Part shown: positions 1 to 5,013 of the stretch, piece by piece
Layout of the letters: the number at the start of each line of letters is the position of its first letter
Position numbering within the stretch: position 1 is the stretch's first letter
Notes under the pieces: model-generated
Told to the model about the DNA's origin: nothing
Database searches by the model: none
The model's input: only the letters and a program-made list of their open reading frames with translations
Assembly (NCBI GenBank): GCA_003243255.1
Contig: QFQM01000279.1
Coordinates: forward strand, 1-5,225
DNA: 5,225 bases
Source: Flavobacterium psychrophilum
GTDB taxonomy: Bacteria > Bacteroidota > Bacteroidia > Flavobacteriales > Flavobacteriaceae
Reading direction: 5' to 3'
Translations under genes and position numbers: made by a program

Positions 1-17
1 CCGATAACATATTTAAT

Positions 18-46
18 AAAAAAAGCCCACATTATGTGGGCTTTTT
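18..46. terminator. Bidirectional intrinsic terminator
   Basis: GCCCAC (25-30) pairs with GTGGGC (36-41), and the stem extends through flanking A/T pairs to about 20-30 against 36-46, with the 5-base loop ATTAT. Reading rightward it ends in five T's (42-46). Reading leftward it ends in seven T's (complement of 18-24), so it is at least as good a terminator on the minus strand. It could end an upstream plus-strand gene lying outside the window, or a leftward transcript started near 165, or both. Confidence 0.85.
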
Positions 47-81
47 CATTGTTGGTTGGTTGGTCTTGTGCTAAAAAAATG

Positions 82-136
82 AACTAACCCTCATTAATTA
101 TGAACCAGGAATTATTAATAACATCTAAGGGTAGTT
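82..136. other. Imperfect nested stem-loop in the intergenic region
   Basis: The outer stem pairs ACCCT (87-91) with AGGGT (128-132). It continues, past a bulged A at 86, with AACT (82-85) against AGTT (133-136). An inner stem pairs 93-101 with 111-119 at 8 of 9 positions, leaving a 9-base loop. No protein family or known RNA class is recognised here. The region is AT-rich, so the inner stem could arise by chance; the outer C/G-containing stem is less trivial. It may be part of a small RNA or merely leftover secondary structure. Confidence 0.3.
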
Positions 137-170
137 AAACTATTAATCCTGTTCAGATAGATTGAGAAGG

Positions 171-178
171 CAAATATA
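171..178 (-). promoter_or_regulatory. Candidate leftward -7 promoter element (TATATTTG)
   Basis: The plus strand reads CAAATATA, which on the minus strand is TATATTTG, a full match to the Bacteroidota -7 consensus TAnnTTTG. It lies three bases from the large inverted repeat at 181-204. The only upstream TTG (complement of 191-193) is 12 bases away, shorter than the usual spacing of about 17-23, so the -33 element is poor. Transcription would run toward position 1, where there is no open reading frame, only the terminator at 18-46. Confidence 0.3.
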
Positions 179-180
179 GT

Positions 181-204
181 ATAAGTCACTCAATAGTGAC
201 TTAT
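181..204. promoter_or_regulatory. Perfect inverted repeat, probable TetR-family operator
   Basis: ATAAGTCACT (181-190) and AGTGACTTAT (195-204) are exact reverse complements separated by CAAT. A 20-base symmetric site with a short spacer is what a dimeric TetR-family repressor binds, and it sits 30 bases before the ATG of the TetR-family gene. This position is typical of autorepression. It also lies beside a leftward -7 promoter match at 171-178, so it could control a divergent transcript. It covers a possible GTG start at 196, which argues for starting the regulator at 235 instead. Confidence 0.75.
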
Positions 205-234
205 TTATTATTACTTTTATTCAAAATTTTTTGC

Positions 235-876
235 ATGGAAGACAGAACGGAGAATACCCATGTGAGGGATAAAGAAAAAAGCAAACAAAAATTCCTTAAT
301 GCAGTGGGAAAACTGCTTAGGACAAAAGGCTTTTCTGCCCTTAAAGTAAATGATATTGCTGCTGTGGCGGGGCTTGATAAAAAGCTCATCTACAAGTATT
401 TTGGCGGCAGGGACCAGCTCGTAGATCAATATCTGGTTTCGATTGATTTTTGGAGCAATGTAAGGGAGGACGATGCCCCGCCTGTAATTACTGACGGCGG
501 GCAGGAGTTTACAAAACAGATGATATTGCAACAGTATGATTATGTTGCCTCAAATAAAGAGTTTCAGAAAATACTTTTATGGGGATTATCTGAAAAAAGA
601 AAATCGCTGCAAAATCTGGCCGACGAACGGGAGATAGCCGGTGAAGTGTTGCTTAAAAATATAACCGATCCATTTTTTGGAAATAAAGCAGAGAATTTCA
701 GGGCATCGATGGCTATCATCATTTCAGGTGCTTATTATCTAAATATGTATTCCGGAGCGAGTAACAGTACTTTTTGCGGTATAGACCCTGCAAAACAGGA
801 AGGTGAAAAAGCAATAAAAAAGGCATTGGTGAATTTGGTGGATATGCTCTATGAAGATGCTAAACAAGAGATCTAA
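235..876 (+). CDS. TetR/AcrR family transcriptional regulator
   Basis: Predicted one-component repressor of 213 residues, a normal length for the family. The N-terminal DNA-binding domain occupies about residues 15-62: a first helix (KSKQKFLNAVGKLLRTKG), then the helix-turn-helix (VNDIAAVAGLDKKLIYKYFG), with the IYKYF segment that is characteristic of TetR proteins. The remaining 150 residues look all-helical and form the ligand-binding/dimerisation domain, which is too divergent to name a ligand. The frame is open to a GTG at 196, which would add 13 hydrophobic residues, but that codon lies inside the inverted repeat at 181-204. The ATG at 235 gives a standard TetR N-terminus and is preferred. 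There is no Shine-Dalgarno sequence, as is normal in this phylum. It appears monocistronic, with the repeat upstream and a terminator 5 bases after the stop. No adjacent enzyme or pump marks its target; autoregulation is the safest inference. Confidence 0.88.
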   Translation: MEDRTENTHVRDKEKSKQKFLNAVGKLLRTKGFSALKVNDIAAVAGLDKKLIYKYFGGRDQLVDQYLVSIDFWSNVREDDAPPVITDGGQEFTKQMILQQYDYVASNKEFQKILLWGLSEKRKSLQNLADEREIAGEVLLKNITDPFFGNKAENFRASMAIIISGAYYLNMYSGASNSTFCGIDPAKQEGEKAIKKALVNLVDMLYEDAKQEI

Positions 877-880
877 TATG

Positions 881-910
881 AACCGGCGATTAAGCCGGTT
901 TTTTGTTTTT
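881..910 (+). terminator. Intrinsic terminator after the TetR gene
   Basis: AACCGGC (881-887) pairs with GCCGGTT (894-900) around the 6-base loop GATTAA, and is followed by a T-rich run (901-910, TTTTGTTTTT). It begins 5 bases after the stop codon, so it ends the TetR transcript and insulates the sigma-factor operon that follows. Confidence 0.85.
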
Positions 911-943
911 ATATATTTTTATAAAAAAATTACATCTTCAGGC

Positions 944-967
944 AACTTCTTAAAAATATTTTCCGTC
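944..967 (+). promoter_or_regulatory. Candidate ECF-sigma promoter (AACTT, 15 bases, CGTC)
   Basis: AACTT (944-948, preceded by GGC) and CGTC (964-967, followed by TTA) are separated by 15 bases containing an A/T-rich stretch. AAC in the -35 and CGTC in the -10 are the usual hallmarks of promoters read by ECF sigma factors. The site ends 28 bases before the TTG start of an ECF sigma gene. The inferred start point near 974 would give a leader of roughly 20 bases. Autoregulation by the sigma factor itself is the natural reading, but this rests on motif recognition alone. Confidence 0.55.
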
Positions 968-995
968 TTACAGATATAAACCAACCAAAACCAAT

Positions 996-1553
996 TTGAA
1001 AATTATCCGATTATATACTTCTGATGAAGCAGTCATAAAAAAGATCCTGCAGGGAGATATCCGGGCAGAGAAACAGCTGTATGATCGTCACGCCGCCAAA
1101 ATGCTTGGGGTTTGCAGGATGTATATTAAAGATCTTCATTATGCTGAAGATGTTATGATAAGGGGCTTTACCCGTGCACTCGATAATCTGGCAAAATTCA
1201 GGTTTGAAGGCAGCTTTGAAGGTTGGCTCAGGAGAATAATGGTACGGGAAGCTGTAGGTTTTATGCGGGAACGCACACAGCTTTATTTTGAAGATATTGA
1301 AACGGCTGAAGTGCCTCCTACGGCGACAACGGAAACCGATATGGATGTTGAGCTTTTGCAGCTTTTGATAGATAAATTACCTGAAGGTTACCGTACAGTG
1401 CTGGTAATGTTTGCCGTTGAAGGCTATAATCATAAGGAGATTGCAAACATGCTGGGAATAAGTGAAAGTACATCGAAGTCACAATTGTTTAAGGCGCGAA
1501 AGCAATTGCAGGAACAATTAGGCTTATTAAAGAGATTAGAAAATGAAAGATAA
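996..1553 (+). CDS. ECF-type RNA polymerase sigma factor (sigma-70 family)
   Basis: Predicted 185-residue alternative sigma factor that directs RNA polymerase to a small regulon. Region 2 spans about residues 22-92: AEKQLYDRHAAKMLGVCRMY, the AEDVMIRGFTRALDNL segment for core binding and -10 melting, and FEGWLRRIMVREA for -10 recognition. Region 4 spans about 120-176, with LPEGYRTVLVMFAVEGYNH followed by a helix-turn-helix (KEIANMLGISESTSKSQLFKAR) for -35 binding. Region 3 is absent and the linker is short and acidic, as in ECF factors. The start is a TTG at 996. There is no ATG or GTG upstream before the stop at 951-953, and the first downstream ATG would remove much of region 2. The gene overlaps the next by 11 bases, the arrangement expected for a sigma/anti-sigma pair. 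An ECF-like promoter lies just upstream. The stimulus and regulon are not evident. Confidence 0.9.
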   Translation: MKIIRLYTSDEAVIKKILQGDIRAEKQLYDRHAAKMLGVCRMYIKDLHYAEDVMIRGFTRALDNLAKFRFEGSFEGWLRRIMVREAVGFMRERTQLYFEDIETAEVPPTATTETDMDVELLQLLIDKLPEGYRTVLVMFAVEGYNHKEIANMLGISESTSKSQLFKARKQLQEQLGLLKRLENER

Positions 1554-2235
1554 GAACCTGGAACAACAATTGGCTGACAAGCTTGGTAACCGAAGCATTA
1601 CGCCTTCGGATCAGGCCTGGGAACGCATTGCCCGTAACAGGCAGCAGGGAAAGCAAAAGCAGACCAATAAGAAAAGGATGTTTGCTTATTATGCGGCAGC
1701 CTGCTTACTGCTGATGTTTTGCGGAGCCTATTTTTTAGTATCCAATACTAATGAAGAGATAGTAACCCAGCCACAGGTTGTTATTAGTGACAGCCATGAA
1801 AAGGGAGATGCTGTTGTTGAGGAGTCTTTTGCTTCACCAGAGACAGTAGCAGTATCCGGACAACCAATAAGACCGGTAGCTTATAACGGTAATGAGGCTC
1901 AAGCTGATTTAGATCCTGTAAATAAAAAGGAAGTCGCGATAGCTATACAATCATACAGCCAGCCACAGCCATATGGGAATGGACAACAGCTAGCTGTAGC
2001 TGTTCTTCCTCAGGTTAAAACCGTTACAAAAGACAGGCTTTATGATGAGGAAGTTGATTATCTGCTTAAAAATGCAATAAAAGAAGTGGCTGCCGACAAA
2101 CAGTTTTCAAAAACAACAGATAATACAGCCCTGCTTAAGGAAGTAGAGGCAGAAATGGACGAATATTACCGTGATAAGGCAATGAGTATTTTTGCACTCA
2201 AGAATAAAAAAATACGCTTTGCTGTAAAAGAATAA
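1543..2235 (+). CDS. Single-pass membrane protein, putative anti-sigma factor
   Basis: A 230-residue protein with a charged N-terminal cytoplasmic segment (residues 1-45) containing PSDQAWERIA, which resembles the short 'P..aW..l' motif in many Bacteroidota anti-sigma-like proteins. One hydrophobic transmembrane helix follows (about 46-67, MFAYYAAACLLLMFCGAYFLV), flanked on the inner side by NKKR. The periplasmic part is low-complexity and Q/P/V-rich (about 70-160), ending in a charged helical tail (about 165-215). No zinc-binding anti-sigma (HxxxCxxC) motif is present. The role is inferred from the 11-base overlap with the sigma gene, which implies translational coupling, and from topology. 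By analogy the N-terminus would hold the sigma factor at the inner membrane until a periplasmic signal arrives. Sequence alone does not prove that it binds sigma; it could instead be an accessory envelope protein. Confidence 0.65.
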   Translation: MKDKNLEQQLADKLGNRSITPSDQAWERIARNRQQGKQKQTNKKRMFAYYAAACLLLMFCGAYFLVSNTNEEIVTQPQVVISDSHEKGDAVVEESFASPETVAVSGQPIRPVAYNGNEAQADLDPVNKKEVAIAIQSYSQPQPYGNGQQLAVAVLPQVKTVTKDRLYDEEVDYLLKNAIKEVAADKQFSKTTDNTALLKEVEAEMDEYYRDKAMSIFALKNKKIRFAVKE

Positions 2236-2255
2236 CACTAACCAATCAATTAATT

Positions 2256-3395
2256 ATGAAACGCATCTTATTATGTATCGCCTTTGTGGCGACAGGAATT
2301 TCTTTGCCTAAAGCTAATGCCCAAACCGAAAAAGATTCTGTTAAGCAACCTGCCGAAAAAGTATCATGGTGGAATGACTACGATCATGCATACTACGAAG
2401 ACCATAAAAAACGTAAGTTAGAAGCTTTTGAAGCAGAAAAAGAAAATATTGTTGAAACCGAAAAGTTTGAACTCAAAAAATTACTGGAGAAAATAGACAA
2501 AAGACTTGAAAACGGTGAGATAACAGCCGAAAAAGCAACGGCTCTTAAGCAGGAGGCAGCTAAGAAATCAGCGCAGAATATAGATAGTAAAACAGCTATT
2601 GTAGAAAGTCAGATAGAGCTGACCAAAAGGGATGTGGTGTATAACTATCAGCCCAATACATTTGGTTATGTTGAGGCAGGTGTGGGTAACGCAACAGATG
2701 ATAAAGGGAGCTTTTTATTTGGGATAAGGTATAGGGCTGCTGATAAAAAACCTAAATATGACAAGCGTACTTATACCGACATGGTGTTTTCTATTGGGTT
2801 TGGCGGGACTGTAGGCGATGGGGTTGGTATAGGTGATGTTTATAAATTTGGGAAAAGTGGTTTTGCCGAAATTGGTTTTACCTTTAGAACACGCCTTTTA
2901 AAGGATTCTAACTACTGGCGACTGGCCTATGGACTTTCGTATCAGGAAAACACGCTGAGCCCTAAGGATAATAAATATTTCGTCAACAATAACGGGCACA
3001 CCAGCCTTGAGGTTTATCCAAATCAGATTAAGCGAAACATGATGGTGTTTGAGAATTTGGTTGTTCCGGTTTTGTTGGAATTTGGGCCTTCAAAGAAAAA
3101 AGAATACAAAGATTATTTCAGGTATGATACCTCTACCAGTTTTAAGGTGGGGATAGGCGGTTTTGCCGGAATGAATCTTGGTGCGATGCAATGGATGAAA
3201 TATGTTGAGAACGGAGAAAACGTAAAAGTAAAAATGCGCCGTGACTACAACGTTGAAAAATTTGTGTACGGTTTAAAAGGTTATGTAGGATTTGGCAGCC
3301 TTAGTCTTTTTGCTCATTACGAACTGAACTCAGTATTCAGTAAATCGGATTATAAGGATCACGCTTTGTTCTTCGGTTTCAGGGTCGATCTATAA
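2256..3395 (+). CDS. Secreted coiled-coil plus beta-rich protein, probable outer-membrane protein
   Basis: A 379-residue exported protein of no recognised family. Residues 1-22 form a Sec signal peptide (MKR, hydrophobic core, ANA before Gln23). A W/Y-rich patch (WWNDYDHAYYEDHKKRK, about 38-54) leads into a long K/E-rich helical, coiled-coil-like region (about 52-125). From about 136 the protein changes character: alternating aromatic/hydrophobic strands with Gly-rich turns (for example FGYVEAGVG, SFLFGIRYR, FAEIGFTFRTRL, YGLKGYVGFGSLSLFAHYEL), as in an outer-membrane beta barrel. It ends FFGFRVDL, close to but not exactly the aromatic-terminated C-terminal strand of typical barrels. It lies 20 bases after the anti-sigma-like gene with no terminator between, so it is probably co-transcribed. 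It may be a structural output of the sigma factor or part of its sensing apparatus; both are inference. Confidence 0.65.
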   Translation: MKRILLCIAFVATGISLPKANAQTEKDSVKQPAEKVSWWNDYDHAYYEDHKKRKLEAFEAEKENIVETEKFELKKLLEKIDKRLENGEITAEKATALKQEAAKKSAQNIDSKTAIVESQIELTKRDVVYNYQPNTFGYVEAGVGNATDDKGSFLFGIRYRAADKKPKYDKRTYTDMVFSIGFGGTVGDGVGIGDVYKFGKSGFAEIGFTFRTRLLKDSNYWRLAYGLSYQENTLSPKDNKYFVNNNGHTSLEVYPNQIKRNMMVFENLVVPVLLEFGPSKKKEYKDYFRYDTSTSFKVGIGGFAGMNLGAMQWMKYVENGENVKVKMRRDYNVEKFVYGLKGYVGFGSLSLFAHYELNSVFSKSDYKDHALFFGFRVDL

Positions 3396-3402
3396 TTTTA
3401 CA

Positions 3403-3439
3403 AAGCAGAAGCCGCAGTATTATTCTGCGGCTTCTGTTT
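3403..3439. terminator. Shared hairpin between convergent operons
   Basis: CAGAAGCCGCAG (3406-3417) and CTGCGGCTTCTG (3425-3436) form a perfect 12-bp stem with a 7-base loop (TATTATT), extendable by weak pairs to 3403/3439. It lies 10 bases after the plus-strand stop of the outer-membrane-type gene. The right arm is the last codons of the minus-strand HxlR gene, and the HxlR stop codon (complement of 3420-3422) sits in the loop. The T-tracts on either side are weak (TGTTTC rightward; TTTG then an A/T-rich stretch leftward), so termination efficiency is uncertain. Confidence 0.65.
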
Positions 3440-3776
3440 CTTTCATCTCAGCCTTGCTTTCATAATGTTTATTGTCCCATCGGGCAAGGTCAATTATAAT
3501 CGGGATTAGGCTTTGTCCTTTTTCTGTCAGGGTATATTCTACCCTGGGCGGCAGTTCTTTAAATTCTTCTCTGGTAAGTATGCCGTCTGCCTCAAGGTCT
3601 TTTAGTACCGATGTCAGTACCTTTTTAGATATGGTGCCTATTGTGGCATGAATTTGTCCAAACCGGGCAGTACGGTTTCGTAATGCGTAAATAATAATGG
3701 GTTTCCACTTGTTGCCTAATATTGCCATGGAGCGGTGCATAGGGCAGTGGCTGTATCTGAATATGTCTTTTTTCAT
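3420..3776 (-). CDS. HxlR-family winged-helix transcriptional regulator
   Basis: Small (118-residue) MarR-like winged-helix repressor spanning essentially one HxlR domain. Family hallmarks in order: CPMHRSMAILGNKWKPIIIYAL (11-32), RFGQIHATIGTISKKVLTSVLKDLEADGIL (38-67), then the wing and PPRVEYTLTEKGQSLIPII (76-94) and an ARWDNKH end. Cys11 falls in the 'CP' position that holds the redox-active cysteine of Bacillus YodB. Family knowledge therefore suggests regulation by quinones or electrophiles through thiol modification, although non-redox HxlR members also keep this Cys. It is divergent from an old-yellow-enzyme gene, the arrangement expected if it represses that reductase and itself. The ATG at 3776 fits the family N-terminus. 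Its final codons form one arm of the hairpin shared with the convergent operon. The tail (MKETEAAE) is short and acidic. Confidence 0.9.
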   Translation of the reverse strand: MKKDIFRYSHCPMHRSMAILGNKWKPIIIYALRNRTARFGQIHATIGTISKKVLTSVLKDLEADGILTREEFKELPPRVEYTLTEKGQSLIPIIIDLARWDNKHYESKAEMKETEAAE

Positions 3777-3780
3777 TTTC

Positions 3781-3821
3781 TGGTTACTTAGTGGTTACCA
3801 CTATATACTTTCAATGGTTAC
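3781..3821. promoter_or_regulatory. Triple TGGTTAC repeat with embedded palindrome, candidate HxlR operator
   Basis: TGGTTAC occurs three times in the same orientation, at 3781-3787, 3792-3798 and 3815-3821. The offsets are 11 and 23 bases, close to one and two helical turns, so all copies would lie on about the same face of the DNA. The middle copy is part of a perfect 15-base palindrome TAGTGGTTACCACTA (3789-3803). The cluster starts 4 bases upstream of the hxlR start codon, within its probable leader. These are good candidate binding sites for the dimeric HxlR protein and for autorepression. The true site is not proven. Confidence 0.55.
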
Positions 3822-3848
3822 AAAAGTAAACTATTATTGTTTACTTTG
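3821..3848. promoter_or_regulatory. Inverted repeat carrying outward-facing -7 boxes (hxlR/OYE divergent promoters)
   Basis: AAAGTAAAC (3823-3831) and GTTTACTTT (3839-3847) are exact reverse complements around TATTATT. Symmetry continues imperfectly into TACAAAA and TTTGTA. The left arm read on the minus strand contains TACTTTTG (3828-3821), a full match to the Bacteroidota -7 consensus TAnnTTTG, for hxlR. The right arm read on the plus strand contains TTACTTTG (3841-3848), a 7-of-8 match, for the reductase. No clear -33 TTG is seen for either direction. The element therefore looks like back-to-back promoters, possibly doubling as an operator. Confidence 0.5.
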
Positions 3849-3904
3849 TATAAAATGTTGAATTCACGGCATATGTCGGTACTATTAACCTAAAAATATA
3901 TAAA

Positions 3905-4966
3905 ATGAATCTGGAATCGTTATTCACATCCTTTCAATACAAAAAACTAAATCTTAAGAACCGATTTGTTATGGCACCTATGACGCGTGCGCAGTCTCCC
4001 GATGGCGTGCCTACGCTACAGGTAGCCGAATATTATTCAAGAAGGGCTGCTGCCGGTGTTGGTCTGATCCTGACCGAAGGTACAGTAATAGGGCGTCCTT
4101 CATCAAAAAACATGAAAGATATCCCCGATTTTTATGGAGCAGAAGCTTTAAAGTCGTGGAGTAATGTGGTAAAAGGTGTTCATGCTGAAGGAGGCGCGAT
4201 CGCTCCGCAAATATGGCATGTGGGTAATACGCCTTACGGATGGGAAGCTCCGGCTCCCTTTGAGAGTCCGGACAACATGACCCTAAAAGATATTGAAGAT
4301 ACAATTACAGCTTTTGCAAATGCTGCTAAAGCGGCAAAAGATCTTGGCTTTGATGCGTTAGAGATACATGGCGCACATGGCTACCTGATAGATCAGTTCT
4401 TTTGGGAAGGAATGAACCATCGTACGGACGAGTATGGCGGAAAGACCATTAAAGAAAGAGCCCGTTTTGGTGTTGAGGTCGTAAAAGCTATCCGTAAAGC
4501 AGTAGGCGATGATTTTACGGTTATCATGAGATTATCGCAATGGAAACAACAGGACTATACGGCAAAACTGGCAAATGATCCTAAAGAACTTGAAGACTGG
4601 GTATTGCCTTTGGCGGAAGCGGGAGTGGATATCTTCCACGGATCGCAGCGCAGGTATTGGGAAAATGAATTTGACGGGAGCGACCTGAATTTTGCCGGAT
4701 GGCTTAAAAAAGTAACGGGTCAGCCAACTATTACGGTAGGTTCGGTTGGGCTAAGCGGCGATTTCATGGAGTTTTTTGGTGAAGGCAAAGGAGCGGACAC
4801 AACTGATTTTAGTGAGTTGCTGCGCAGGTATGAAAGAGGAGATTTCGATTTGGTAGCTGTTGGACGCTCGCTGCTTCAGGATCCGGAATGGGTACAAAAA
4901 CTTAAAGAAGGGCGTTTGGATGAACTGAAATCGTTTAATCCTGCCAGTGCCGGTACATTATACTAA
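3905..4966 (+). CDS. Old yellow enzyme family NADH:flavin oxidoreductase (ene-reductase)
   Basis: Predicted cytoplasmic FMN enzyme of 353 residues, a full-length TIM barrel of the OYE family. It should reduce activated C=C bonds of enones, quinones or similar electrophiles using NAD(P)H. Visible markers: MAPMTRAQ (23-30), where Thr27 is the flavin-tuning residue of classical OYEs; QIWHVG (102-107); EIHGAHGYLIDQF (153-165), with the His155/His158 substrate-anion pair and Tyr160 as the likely proton donor; Arg209 in VIMRL near the flavin; and the phosphate-binding end VGSVGLSG (278-285) and VAVGRSLLQDPEW (317-329). Many homologues are annotated as 12-oxophytodienoate reductase-like, but the true substrate cannot be read from sequence. 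The ATG at 3905 has an A-rich leader and no Shine-Dalgarno sequence. It is transcribed divergently from hxlR, probably under that repressor, as a single gene ending at the terminator 4984-5013. A detoxification role is inferred. Confidence 0.92.
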   Translation: MNLESLFTSFQYKKLNLKNRFVMAPMTRAQSPDGVPTLQVAEYYSRRAAAGVGLILTEGTVIGRPSSKNMKDIPDFYGAEALKSWSNVVKGVHAEGGAIAPQIWHVGNTPYGWEAPAPFESPDNMTLKDIEDTITAFANAAKAAKDLGFDALEIHGAHGYLIDQFFWEGMNHRTDEYGGKTIKERARFGVEVVKAIRKAVGDDFTVIMRLSQWKQQDYTAKLANDPKELEDWVLPLAEAGVDIFHGSQRRYWENEFDGSDLNFAGWLKKVTGQPTITVGSVGLSGDFMEFFGEGKGADTTDFSELLRRYERGDFDLVAVGRSLLQDPEWVQKLKEGRLDELKSFNPASAGTLY

Positions 4967-4983
4967 TCAGGCTAGCAAATACT

Positions 4984-5013
4984 AAAACCGCACAATACTT
5001 TGTGCGGTTTTTT
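4984..5013 (+). terminator. Intrinsic terminator after the old yellow enzyme gene
   Basis: AAAACCGCACAA (4984-4995) pairs perfectly with TTGTGCGGTTTT (5000-5011) around the loop TACT, and the T-run continues to 5013. The flanking A-run (4984-4987) gives some leftward capacity as well. It starts 17 bases after the reductase stop codon and separates that gene from the DUF58 gene. Confidence 0.9.

Noticed and set aside
1..7. Possible last codons of an upstream plus-strand gene (TAA at 5-7 followed by the terminator).
   Set aside because: Only one codon precedes the stop inside the window, so no protein can be supported; the terminator alone does not prove the strand.
48..64. GGTT tandem repeat (TTGGTTGGTTGGT), resembling the AACCAACC stretch at 980-987.
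   Set aside because: Only three short units; likely simple-sequence drift with no recognisable function.
100..138. Tiny 12-codon reading frame starting ATGAACCAGG.
   Set aside because: Too short, no initiation signal, and it overlaps the stem-loop; nothing supports translation.
82..140. Resemblance to an integron attC site (GTTAAAC at 134-140 with upstream inverted pairing).
   Set aside because: The matching RYYYAAC partner is missing on the left side and there is no integrase or cassette context.
201..531. Minus-strand open frames opposite the TetR gene (62 and 104 codons).
   Set aside because: Antisense shadows of a well-supported TetR coding sequence; no family features and no promoter.
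1985..2004. Perfect 8-base inverted repeat AACAGCTA / TAGCTGTT with a 4-base loop.
   Set aside because: It lies inside the coding sequence of the anti-sigma-like gene (QQLAVAV) with no T-tract or promoter nearby; most likely coincidental.
4011..4304. 97-codon minus-strand frame inside the old yellow enzyme gene.
   Set aside because: Antisense shadow of a conserved enzyme gene; the translation shows no recognisable domain.
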